From NCBI GenBank assembly GCA_916610825.1, contig OU744447.1, forward strand, positions 20,243,563 to 20,307,562: a DNA stretch of 64,000 bases, written 5' to 3'. How positions within the stretch are numbered: the first letter of the stretch is position 1; every line of letters starts with the position of its first letter. The position numbers and the translations under genes were made by a program. A model generated the notes under the pieces. The model was not told where the DNA came from. It saw only the letters and a program-made list of their open reading frames with translations, and did not search any database. Positions 1 to 11,249 of the stretch are shown here, piece by piece. Origin of the DNA: Haliclystus octoradiatus. Lineage: Eukaryota; Cnidaria; Staurozoa; Stauromedusae; Haliclystidae.

Positions 1-122
1 TTATTTTAGAATTTTGTATGATGCCATTGTTCAATCGTTAATTGTTTATAGATCGTAATTCATATAATGTTGTGTATATTTTCTGTTTCATGATTGTCGC
101 CATTAAAATTAAATGCCAATAA

Positions 123-576
123 ACCGAGCCCCACAGAACCAAAACGGCAGGTTTCTCCGGGCAACTTGAAAATCACATAAAAGTGTTCATAAAAATATGC
201 TGATCAATTACCTATTCCTTGTTTTAATTAAATTCTATTGTTATATACCCTTCAAAAGTCCAATTTATATTTCATGATTCACGGTCAAAGCCTTTTTATC
301 ATTTTGAGAAAATGCTGGATGTAAGCTTCATGGTCTTTGATTCTTTTGTTCTCCCAAGATTTTGCGAATTCATAGAAGCATGACGAAAACACAAAATGTA
401 TGAATTAAGAGGGCTCTGACCGTGAAGTGATTTACAAATGCATCTCTGGTGAGCTCCACAATTAAATTTGACCTAAACAAGGAATAGGTAATTGTTCAGC
501 ATATTTCTATGAACACTTTTATGGGATTTTCAAGTTGCCCGGAGAAACCTGCCGTTTTAGTTCTGTGGCGCTCGGT
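123..576. mobile_element. MITE with about 110-bp terminal inverted repeats
   Basis: The segment starting ACCGAGCCCCACAGAACC at 123 returns in reverse complement ending at 576. The arms (about 123-235 and 474-576) share the run with CGGCAGGTTTCTCCGGGCAACTTGAAAA in both orientations. The internal 240 bp has no open frame. I see no convincing target-site duplication, so the superfamily is open. A weaker, diverged copy of its interior appears near 4720-4815. No gene is visible in 1-1035 otherwise. Confidence 0.75.
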
Positions 577-1035
577 CTACAAGACGAGCGAGACAATATC
601 ATAATACCAACATCACATTAAAAAAATGGGTTATTATTAGCTTTTAGGCTACTTAGTAAAAATTGCAAAATCACTTTTATCAGACATTTCTAGCATCTCA
701 AAAAGTCAGTGAGTCAGTCACTTCACTGTTCTGTGGAGTTGTAGCCTAGATTATTAGTACTACAGTAGGCTGTTCTCTAACTCTGATAAAGAATAGACTC
801 CTTTGCAACCGCTAACTGTAGCCACAGCTTCTTTATATGCATTTGCAAGCGTTTCAAAGTATGATTATCGATACCTTGTGGTATCTGATGTAAGAAGTCG
901 GAGGAGATCCATCTTCAATCTTCTTAAACCTGTATAAATGAGATAGTAATTGAATTTTAAATGCAGTCAATTCCTTTGTTAAGTAACTTTCTGTACTGAT
1001 GATAATTATGTGAATTGTCTGTATAATGTTTTCAG

Positions 1036-4000
1036 AATTGGATGAATGTTTCACCATCATGCCACCCAAGATGCAAAGTGTGTCAATCATTGTTGTTATT
1101 AATTGTACAAATTTACTGCCCATTAGAAGGATCTCAGTACCACCGAACACTGCATGTGTTTGGTTGCATCTTTGTTGGTTGCAGTGGAAAAGCATTGAGG
1201 TTTGTTCATTAAATGATTAATAAACAACTGTGTATAATGAAGAGATGGATTCAATCAGTTTGATTTAGGGATGTGATGCGGTGGGTGTAAAATACCGACC
1301 CGCCGACTCGCCGACCACACAGACCAGATTGATTTAATCTAGAATTTCCGGGTTGACATGACGAATACTTCACGGCTTTGCACAGAATATATTGTAAGAA
1401 CTTTTTGCTGAAGATTTATAAATTTTCTTTAATAGGTATGTTCTTCGTCGAATTAGTTCTTCCAATTTGTTCAGCTCAACAATTCAACTGGGAAAGCATC
1501 GACACAATTAATGCACGCACATCAATCTACGTTGTTTTTATTTCGTAGTATTAAATACATATTTACGAGATGTGGATTGTTATTATTCCTGTTATTGTTA
1601 TGTGGAACCTTGACTGTAAATTGTCGATGCTTTCCCAGTTGAATTGTTGAGCTGAACAAATTGGAAGAATTAATTTGACGGAGAACATACCTATTAAAGA
1701 AAATTTATAAATCTTCAGGACTTCAGCAGACCTCGTATTTATTTGCAAGATAATAAATAATGAAGCAAAAGTTTCACTTGCACGGACCGTCGGACGAATG
1801 TGTACATTCCCATCAAAATCATATACAGTATGGCTTGAAAGTTTCAATTCTAGCCTATTCATGCTTTCATGATGCTTTGAGGGTCACAAGATATGAAGCT
1901 TATCACATTTATCGGTCATATTTATTGGAGAAATAGAAAATATCGTATATATGAATCAAAAGTTCACACAATATATTCTGTACAACGCTGTGAAGTATTC
2001 GTCATGTCAACCCGGAAGTTCTAGATTAAATCAATCTGGTCTGTGTGGTCGGCGAGTCGGCGGGTCGGTATTTTACACCCACCGGATGTGATGCCAAATC
2101 ACCATAGTAGGCCTACAAAACAAATCCATATTCAACATGCAATTGATCTTGCAATTTGAACATGACGTCAAATAAGAAAATTTCCAATTTGATCAGGGAG
2201 TTTCCAGAAAGATTAACGTATGTGTAAGATAATGGTGGGTCCGATTTATCGAATAATCGATTAATCGATTACGTTTTCATGGATCGATTATGAAATTTTG
2301 AGATTTTGAAAAAAAATTTTAGCGCTTTTTTGTACAATAAAATAGTTTATTATTTATATGGTGTTCTGTTCTTTCTAAATGTAGATCTTATTTATTAAAA
2401 CAAATCTCCTTTGATATATTCCTTTGCAATTAAATCAATGCAATTGTTAGTTTACATCACGAAGCATTGAATTCAACTCCGTTAATTATTTGCCACGTCA
2501 TATGACACCATTCCTGATATGGTCTTTTGTTATCATCAAGAGGTCATCACCTTTCCAGCGTTATGATAAAAACATGTTCGAAAATACGTGAGGGTAAGAA
2601 CAGTTTATTTTACTTCAAATCATTCAAATTTATGCTCTTAATTCTAAACCTAAACGCAAATTGTTTTGGAATAATTAATAATTTCATCATTGATTCATTA
2701 TTTTCATGTCATTCTATTTTTTTCAATGAAGAAAATGGTATTGAAAATTCGAAATATATAGCGCTTACAAATAACAAAAACACTTGACAAAAAAAATTGA
2801 TAAGGGAAATACAAATTAACACACTCACATTTGAGATAATCAAACATATTTAAAGTGAATTCATTTTATTTATTTCACGAGGAAAACGCCTTTCATGTAA
2901 ACTTTATAATAAATAATTTCGAAAAGAAAATGAAATGAAATGGAATACAAAAGCCGTAAAAAATGTTCAAACTTTCAACCACTGATGACGTAAAAATACT
3001 CGGAAAACAATAGGTCTATTGTTTTCGAACGATTAATCGATTCTGAATCGATTCTTGTCCTCGATTAATCAATTATGAAAAAATCCGAATCGACCCAGCC
3101 CTATGTTATTCTATTTATTTTCAATGAAGAAAATGGTGTTGAAATATACTAGCGCTTTCTACGAAAAACAAACACATGCGACTGAAAAATAGCCTACATA
3201 TTGAAATACAAAATATAACGTAATAAAATTCTCACAATCATATTTGAAATGAAATCATTTCATTTATTTGATAGAGAAAACACCATTGATATAAACCTTG
3301 TAATGAATAATTTCCGAAGAAATGAAATACAAAAGCCGTAAAACTTGTTTTTAAACTTTCAGTCGCTGAGGACGTAAAAACTCGGAAAACAATAGAGCTA
3401 TTGTTCAATTATGATTAATCGATTCTGAATCGATTCTTCTCTTCGATTCATCGATCCTCAAACAAACTGGATCGACCCCATCACTACTGAAGCTATGATG
3501 AAGAATAGTGAAGTGAAAAGGAAATTTTTATTTTGACGCACATAAGCAGAGATATTTAATGTTGAATAAACCCTATTTTTGATCATTCACTGTTTTCCAA
3601 ACTGACAGAACGACAGTAGGAATGGCAAGAAGGGTTAGGCCTATGTAGTATATAATAATTAATAATACTAATATTTACAATGTCATTAAACTAATCACAC
3701 TTAGTTGTAAATTAGGCACACAGGAGTGTATTGCACAGCGTTGTAAAACTAACACGTATATGATTAATAAAACAGAGTTACACAAGTTATCTTGATGTTT
3801 GGTCGTTTGTCTTATTTCGTCCTTAAAACTCTATAATACAATCTTACAGCCTACTATAGGAAAAACATGAAGTCAGAATTATAAAAAGTTTTGTCAGTCC
3901 TTTCTGACAAAATCAAAAGTTTGCAACGTCCAAGAAAAATGCAGAAAAATACTTCTCCTACAGAAAAATACTATTTCAACTACTAAATATCCTTGTATCT

Positions 4001-7000
4001 CATGTGTTTCTTCTTTAAGTGAAGTCGTTTCAAGCAGAAAAGGTATCCTAAAGGTGTGGATATAGTAGCCTACTTGGACGTTAAAGAAACTTCATTTCGC
4101 ACAAAATAGGATACAATTTTAAAAATGTTGATTCTTTTCTAAAAAATTTGCGGCTTCTGCACTTCAAACTATCTTCCTATGACAGTGAGAAAATATTGTT
4201 TAGAGTTCAGATTGAAAAAGAGTTTCTAGGAAACAGCAAATAATTTTGAAAATGTCACTGAGATAAGTGACACAATAAATCCTCTGCTTAAGCCATCTTT
4301 GTTCCCCCTGTTACATATTCTTGTCAGCAGTCTATGAAAACCTATGGCTATTTCTCATTGCCATACATGGGAAATTGTGTGTCAATTTCTTAATGCTATA
4401 TAGGATATCTAGAATAACTTTGTTACCATGAAGTCAAGCATCAACGTTTATGTTTATCAACTGTTTTGACAGAAGATTCTTTACTCGTCACTCGATGCTT
4501 TATGACCTTTTTTATGTGATAGCAGTAGAATATATTGCTGCATAGTGAGACGGATTGTGGATCATTTACTTAGGATTACAATGCAATGTTTTGCACATCA
4601 AAATTAACACTTTAATGTTGTTTAAAACTTGTTTTGTTTCTCCTGGAAACTTTAAATCCAGATAGAAGTAGGCCTACTCAAAAGTGTACTGAAGTAACTG
4701 AATACTTTCCTGATTCTTGTTTTAGTCAAATTTCGTTGTAAATGTCAAGCATGTCAAGCTCCATATTCCCTAATTCTCTGGTTTTCCCAGGATTTTACAA
4801 ATCCATGGAAGCATATAAATGAGCCAGCTACGAGAGGTAGATAAATTGGCCATTTATAGACAGGTGGCCTTTATATACAGGTTTAATTCAATAGAAAATT
4901 CTATTTTAGACATTGCATAGACAGGTGGCTGCTGTATAGAGGTGACGGTTATAACAGGTTTGACTGTATCTTTATTATTTAGCTATGTTGTTCTCCGGTC
5001 ACAAGAAATAGAAAAAGTTACGAAAATGAATGTGGCTGTGGTGAGTTATATTCATGACTTATTTGATACACATTGTCTATATCCGTTTTTACGTTCTTGA
5101 CCACGGTTATGTAAGTGACAACCAAGCTATCCTACCCAAGGAGATTCCCATATAGGCCCCCATTTATCGGCAAGTTTTGCATATTTGCAAGTTTGCATTT
5201 TAACAAGAACAAGATGGACACTATAATCCCATTGTATTCTAGTGTTGAACCATGCAATCCATAGTCTGCTAGACATTTTGTTTTTTCTCATTCCATACCA
5301 GCAGTGCCTGACAAAATGTTAAGCCTTCTTGAATCCTAAAACATTTCCAACATGTTTCTTAGATGCTCTACATTTCTGGATTTTTTGTTGAGGTTTGATC
5401 AACAAATCAGAATATTATCAGATTTCTTCTGAATTTGCTTTATGCGTCCAGGATCTAGGATCCCAGGATTTCAACTTTTTTCAGACTCTGCATACCAACC
5501 TGCCCTCATACCAGCGCTGTTCTAGCTTGTGAGCAGATTAAACCAGCATAGATACAGAAGTATCGAATGACACACCTACGTTTCATTTTACAAAGAAGTG
5601 ATAATGAATTTACAATGTTTGTGTTAAACATAGAGTTTACTTGTCAAACAAGGCAAAGGTATTGTACCTGTTGAAGGCTGTTATTTGTGATTTTAGACAA
5701 ATATCAATTATTAATTATTACTTATTAATTATTATTAAGTCATTTTAGACATATTATCAATTGCTTGGTAAAAATCAAAATAAGTATTTGACATGGAAAG
5801 TATTTTGATTTCCATGGAATTTAAATGCATTGTCTCTAATTAATCTTGACTTATTAATGAAAACAAAGTTTCATGAGCAGTTCACAAACTTTACGGACAT
5901 TCGTGATATGTTTGTGGACACCTTGATGAGCAGTCCATAAACAGTTCTTGTAAAATTGAGCCATTTCACGTTTATGAACTGTTTCACAGCAGATTACTTT
6001 CCTGCTCTGTGTGAGAGTGACAACTGAAAGTTTCTATTTATCAAGACAGATTGGTGCTGTAATTATTGGCTAATTTTTATACAAAAGCTCTTTGAAATTT
6101 GAATCAGCATCATCTAAACTTGTTTTGATCTGAAGCTAAAATATTTACATTTTTGTGTATACCGGTACCAACAACTAATAATTTCTATTTGAAGGTTGAC
6201 AGCAGATGGCAAACTGAATCTTGGGGTTGCAATGATGCTGATGATTGGGGAATGTATGATTGATAATTTTACACATTTATTACAGACGATATCAAGATTC
6301 ATTATTCAAAACATGATATATTTCCCCCTGATCTTGGCAACCCTAGCCTGCTGCACCTGAGGGTCGGGCAAAAGTAGGAATCCTGGAATCCTAAATCCCG
6401 GAAGTTACAGAAAATTCAGAATGAAATTGATATTTTAATGATGTATTGGTCAAGCATCAACAAAAGAATTCAGAAGAAAATGTTGAAATGCCTCTAGGAC
6501 TCTAAACGAATCCATACACAAAAAGATAAGTTCTGCGTAATACGTTTTGTTGTTCTGTCTCATCGCACTTATCTGGTTGTTAAATAAAATATTGTAGTTA
6601 TGATTTTTTTGCTTGCCTTTTGTGTGAAATGAGAATAAAGCGAGAGTAAAATCTCACGCATCTGATTGCAGAGACTGAATTACACAAAAGTGTCATTTTT
6701 CATGACAATTTAGTGTACAGTTATTTATAGTTTCATAAATGACCCAATCCACCAAACGCTGCCATTATTCTCCCGGTTTGTAAGTACATAGAATGTGTTA
6801 ACACAGCTTGAAGCAGATTAGAAGACTGCGATATTTGCGATCAAACTCTTCTTACTTAAAAAGCATATAAATTGGGCAAGAATATAATTTCACACTATTA
6901 AACCATTCACCTTAATATTACAACAATGGTTTGGCTGCTTTGGCATGCGGCAATAATTATAAAGGCCGGCAGAGCAAAGGCTTCTTGTTAGATTGTATAT

Positions 7001-9122
7001 CAAGTCGCAGATTCCCTACCATATTCAGTTCATATAACTAAACCAGGACATTTCCTACTTGTCTCCATATTTTTATGAGTACTTAATTGAGCAAGAGTTT
7101 TACTGATGTGAACTAGTTTTTAAAGGGGACAATTCCCCTGCGAAAAACAGTTCAGGAGTTCATGAACAATTAATGAACGTTAAAAGGCCCCAATTTCCAT
7201 GAACTGTTTGTTAACAGTTCATGAACACTGGCGTACGTATATGAGGGCACTATAATGTCTACTTTGGATGTTGCAACCATCATATAAGGTACTAAACCAA
7301 ATTAAAATTCCCTGCTTATTTTTACAGTTGTTACTTATTAATTTAGGGAGGAACAAAGGGATGTTAGCAGTCAAACGAAATTTACTGCTTCAGATTTATG
7401 CTCTGTCCTTGAAACTGACTGTAATATCAGCAATCAACCTTTGCAAACGAACACTTTCTGTCAGCGTAAATCATCAGATAATATCAGTCAATTGCCACAA
7501 TTTGATAGCAGATATATATTTGCTGTTTCACGTTCAATTGAGATGCTTCGACAAAGAGAAGATTTGAGTCATGAAAGAACACTTTTAGCAATGTATGAGG
7601 AACAAGAAGGGATTTCTGTAGAAAGTCTCACTCAACGAAATTTTACATCAACTGAAAAATATGAAGAATCCAAGAGCATACATGGCGATGTAAAGTTTGA
7701 ACGGTTTCAGAAAGTAATATCTATGTGTCCACAGCAGTGTTTGAGGTCAGTGTGTATGCTTGTTGCAGTTGTTGCAGTGCGGTCTTGGTGTAGTGGCTAG
7801 GGCGTTAGACCGCGGCCCGCAGGGTATCGGGTTCAATCCCTGTCCGAAGCACTATATAGGTTGGCGTCAGGAAGGGCATCCGGCTATTAAACGCACACAA
7901 GCTTCAAAATACTAACAAATTAACCTTGTGAAAAAAAGCTGCAAGCTTACCCGGTTTGTGGAAAAATGATAAATTCAAAAAAAAAACTCTCCATGAAAGT
8001 TAAATGGCCCCAAATTTTCATGAACTGTTCATGGTTTTAATATGCTTCGATCCTTAAAAAAGATTAAAAAATACTGTTCTTTTTCATTATACTGCAGTAA
8101 CAGCTACTGGGCCCGCAATATGCATGTTACATAATAAATATGGAGTAAAAAGGAATATAACAATGTTTGCATTGCTGCTCTGAAATACTGGAATTGTCAA
8201 ATCCTTACTAAAAAATGTGTTGAGATCATGAAATGGCATGAACGCCTTGTATCCTATATATAGGCCTACAGTTCCTGAACAGTCCATGAACGTTAGGCAC
8301 AATTTTCATAAACGTTTTCATGAACTGTTCATTAAATGAACCTTCTGTTTGTGAACAATTTATGAAAATATGAATTAAAAATATAAAATATGAAAACATC
8401 CATGAACTGTATTGACATGGATTTTCCATTATAATGCATATAGCCATGGATTCTCGTTTCTGCCATAAAAACAAGAAATTGAGGTGATTTAACTGTATTA
8501 TGAAGTTATTAACATATTCCATGCACACTTTATGAACAGTGGAAACTTCATGTACTTAAAATAATACTGATATAGACAGGTTGTGAATAGTTCACCAATT
8601 TCATCAACATGTCCGAAACAGTTGAAAAATTTGAAGATTTTGTTGTGTGGTTTTACTCTAATGAAGTATCCTGATACTGCTTCTCATTTATTCTCATTTA
8701 TTCATGATGACTGCTATCTATTATGAGTGAAATATTTCATTTCAAAAGATTTGTTATAGTTTTATCTTTGGCTGAGATAAAATGCCTGCTATCATATTAT
8801 CATTTCTAGGTACAGCTGCAACCTTGATGCACTACCATACTCAGATAAAACAGAACCAAGTAACAATCTCAATGACATACCACAATGCCATTTGTGTAAT
8901 TCACCCCGGCGTCTTGAACTTCAACTCTTGCCATCGCTACCATGGCTATTAAAACTTACAACAGACAAGGATAGCCTAAACAATCTGATAGACTTTGGCT
9001 GCTTGTTTATATTTACTTGTAAATCAAGCTGTTGGCCAAATGATAATGCGTCGCCTATTGAAGAATTCATAGTATATCAAGCTGATCCAGACAGCATTCT
9101 ACTTGATGATTTAAAATTTTGA
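1036..9122 (+). CDS. PDCD2L: PDCD2L-like protein (programmed cell death 2-like), partial multi-exon gene
   Basis: Four exons can be read. 1036-1199 (after TTTTCAG, donor GTTTGT) encodes the N-terminal zinc-finger part, with CKVCQSLLLLIVQIYCPLEG and HRTLHVFGC. About 6206-6253 encodes the acidic WGCNDADDWG stretch. 7347-7745 (donor GTCAGT) ends in FQKVISMCPQQCLR. 8810-9122 (after TTTCTAG) encodes YSCNLDALPYSD, then CHLCNSPRRLELQLLP, then FTCKSSCWPNDN and IEEFIVYQADPDSILL, and stops at TGA 9120-9122. The 6253/7347 (2+1) and 7745/8810 joins keep frame. This is the PDCD2_N/PDCD2_C layout without a MYND finger, hence PDCD2L rather than PDCD2. The family is a cytoplasmic ribosome-assembly chaperone that shuttles with 40S precursors. 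The first exon and the exon after CSGKALR were not found; the former may lie left of the window. The exon 6206 start is approximate. Confidence 0.85.
1279..2084. mobile_element. Long-TIR MITE with 9-bp target duplication (Mutator-like)
   Basis: The ends are CGGTGGGTGTAAAATACC at 1279 and its reverse complement ending at 2084. The flanks carry the perfect 9-bp direct repeat GATGTGATG at 1270-1278 and 2085-2093. The inverted arms run about 1279-1510 and 1618-2084, the right arm holding about 230 extra bases near 1740-1970. It has no transposase. Long TIRs with a 9-bp duplication are the usual signature of Mutator-type elements. It lies in a PDCD2L intron. Confidence 0.85.
2230..3487. mobile_element. 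hAT-like MITE with internally duplicated right end
   Basis: The left end near 2230 (ATGGTGGGTCCGATTTATCG) and the right end near 3487 (reverse complement TAGTGATGGGGTCGAT) are imperfect inverted repeats followed by runs of ATCGATTAATCGATT. About 390 bp at 2710-3100 recurs at 3110-3480 (shared AATACAAAAGCCGTAAAA and CTCGGAAAACAATAG). I see no clear 8-bp duplication, so the hAT assignment rests on end sequence only. Confidence 0.55.
3488..6205. other. PDCD2L intronic DNA without recognised gene
   Basis: Both strands lack a convincing open frame. The PDCD2L exon expected after CSGKALR should lie between 1200 and 6205 but I could not find it. 4720-4815 resembles the interior of the 123-576 MITE. 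4850-4970 has two diverged copies of a motif with ATAGACAGGTGGC. Segments near 5330-5480 and 6370-6500 look weakly like inverted partners. Confidence 0.4.
5880..8550. repeat. Dispersed palindromes of the GTTCATGAAC type
   Basis: Variants of CATGAACTGTTCATGAA recur near 5880-5985, 7145-7230, 8010-8040, 8270-8345, 8400 and 8535, several preceded by GGCCCCAA or TAGGC. They are short, mixed in orientation and degenerate. They look like remnants of a palindromic repeat family within PDCD2L introns. Confidence 0.5.
7777..7987 (+). mobile_element. tRNA-derived SINE
   Basis: A tRNA-like head carries an A-box-like GTGTAGTGGCTAGGGC (7788-7803) and a B box GGGTTCAATCCC (7829-7840). It is followed by GGCGTCAGGAAGGGCATCCG, a body motif seen in tRNA SINEs of several invertebrates, and an A-rich tail ending about 7987. 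It sits just after the donor of the 7347-7745 PDCD2L exon and is in the same orientation as the gene. Confidence 0.8.
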
Positions 9123-10176
9123 CTAGTTAATTCGTAAATCGTTAATAATATTTAATTTATCCTAATACCCCTAGTAAGTTTATATACCCAAGTATGCATT
9201 TGTAGAAGTGAACTTGAGCTCTATCTGTATTGCAAATTATACAAAGCATTTCCTGTTTTTGTCTTTACAATTTAGACCAGATATAGAATTAGTTGGCAGC
9301 TAGTTAATTGCTTATTATCAATTTAGATGTCAATATTGTAAGCAATACAAGGACAACTGTGCGTTCTAGTAAGCAGGTAATATGTAAACATTCATAGTGC
9401 AAGTCATAGTGCAGACATTATGCCACTGAGCTACCAGTACAAAAATGTACGTACACCAGTATTTAGGGACCATTGTTGACCTTTGCAAGTTATGTTCCTC
9501 ATTTTTCTACATTGCACCCTATTTCTTGAAAAACATTGGCTACTTAGGAGCATGAGGAACTTTGTAGATTAAAAATATGATGATTATAAATAAAAAACAC
9601 AACAATTGTTTTAAAACATCTCAAAATATTTTAATAAAATTACAAAGTCGGATCATGGATTTGACCAAGGAAATTCGTTCAAAAATGTCCCACTAACGTA
9701 TGATATTCTGTACGATTTTGTTAGTGATATTAATGATTTATTTTTTCTAAGAAAGCCCTTGAATCTTCCTACGCTTTACCTTATTCTATCCTTCATTATT
9801 TCTTACAGAGGCTATCAAGAATAATGAAAACCTGGCAGAATTGTGTCTTGATATAAAAATAGCGGTAGACCTACTAGTTCTAGAACTAGGTTGGTTTCAA
9901 TTCCGATTTCCGACTGCTTTACTGTTTTACATGTACATAGGCTGGTTTCAAATTATAGAGATAAATGTTCTATTATTGAACATTGTACAGTTACTATCAT
10001 CACAGTGTAATGTAATGTTTATGGTTGATAATTATCTTTTCTAATTGTTTTTGCAATTTCTTTGTTGTTCAATGTTGTGTAGCTTATTGTGCTAACTGCT
10101 AAGCAGCTACTTTGTTTCCATGTTTGGTGCTATTGCATGCATTGCATTATCATAATTTGTACAATTTTTAATCTTT
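9123..10176. other. Intergenic: convergent 3' ends of PDCD2L and LAGE3
   Basis: The two genes point towards each other across this 1.05-kb stretch, so it should hold both 3' untranslated regions. Open frames here are short, low-complexity and without homologous motifs. No repeats stand out. Confidence 0.5.
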
Positions 10177-10476
10177 CTACATTTCATTTTTCTGTTCTAC
10201 ATTTTCGTCCCCAAACATTTCCATAGTTTCTGTAACTAAAATAAGCAGGTCCAGCAATGAGTTCGAAGCAACTCGTAAACTTCGTGCTTCTACTGCTGTT
10301 AATTCAATATGTAAAGTTGAACCGTCAACCTTCAACGTCTTTTTGCATCCTCCTCTTTTTGGTTCAGGATCAACTTGCAAAGAGTTGTAAGCTATTGTTG
10401 CAAACCTCTCTGCTGGGAAAGGAATCGCATAATCCAAACGATATCGTTTTGGTATTTCAACTCCGTCGTCCTCCAT
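10177..10476 (-). CDS. LAGE3: EKC/KEOPS complex subunit LAGE3 (Pcc1 family)
   Basis: The reading frame from ATG at 10476 gives 99 residues in one exon. It contains IPFPAERFATIAYNSL, VDPEPKRGGCKKTL, LTAVEARSLRVASNSLLDLL and VTETMEMFG, the conserved core of the Pcc1/LAGE3 family of about 80-100 residues. Pcc1 dimerises within the KEOPS complex, which makes the N6-threonylcarbamoyl mark at tRNA position 37. The ATG at 10476 is the natural start, because conservation begins a few residues downstream. The frame nevertheless stays open upstream to 10695, through the target duplication and into the inverted repeat of the adjacent transposon. That repeat ends only 127 bp from the ATG, so it replaces or becomes the promoter. 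Confidence 0.92.
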   Translation of the reverse strand: MEDDGVEIPKRYRLDYAIPFPAERFATIAYNSLQVDPEPKRGGCKKTLKVDGSTLHIELTAVEARSLRVASNSLLDLLILVTETMEMFGDENVEQKNEM

Positions 10477-11249
10477 GTTTTTTCGTTGGGCTAGTTTTTC
10501 ATTTTGTACTAGCCTCTTTTCAGATATTTCAGTGATTACGATTATCGGAAGTCGGCCATCAAACGCATCGAACTGTCGTGCGCAATCGAAACTACATGAT
10601 AGCAGCAAGGGGGACAAACCGTGATTGGTTAAAAAAGTTAACTTGCGTCCTGTAAATACAGCTTCGAAGTAGCTTCGATTTGACATTCTAGCCAATAGAG
10701 TGTCAGAAAGAAGTCAACAGTTTACTTTTTCGCGCCATTTTGACGATATTTTGTTAAAATTTACTAGCCTACAAACCTTGATCGCCTATAAATGGTTTCT
10801 AAACGGATTGTAAAAATTTCTTCACTTTTGAGTTGCTTTATACTTGTTCTTGGCCTGTTTATAGCATTAGCATGATCGGACGATAGCATGTTGAGATATT
10901 TTAAGTTTTCTCAAATCTTACATTCACGACGCTTCGAAGGGATTTTTTGAAATTCTTTCCAACTTCAATCTGCAAATAATCTGGCGATCGCTGATGAAAC
11001 AAGCTTGAATATTGGTTAAAATATAGCAATATATATATTAGAAAACTTCATGTATATATAAATCAAACATCATTCTTATTCTTAGTTCATAATTTGTTCG
11101 TTTGATTATCTTAATCTTGCTGTTACCCTGTTGTACGCCACGCTGGAATCCGCGCGAATTTCAAACCAGGGTTATGAAACATTTTAAATAAACAACTCTT
11201 GAAAGTCAGCAAAATCAGCTGTTTTTAAATCCCCAAATTTACTAGCAAA

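Noticed and set aside
5330..6500. 1.1-kb element with inverted ends containing CCAGGATYYAGGAT
   Set aside because: The similarity is weak and short, and could be chance in AT-rich DNA.
7777..7855. Functional tRNA gene
   Set aside because: The cloverleaf does not close well and a SINE body and A-rich tail follow.
9841..10044. Small membrane protein
   Set aside because: It does not start with ATG, has no conserved feature, and lies in the expected 3' region between convergent genes.
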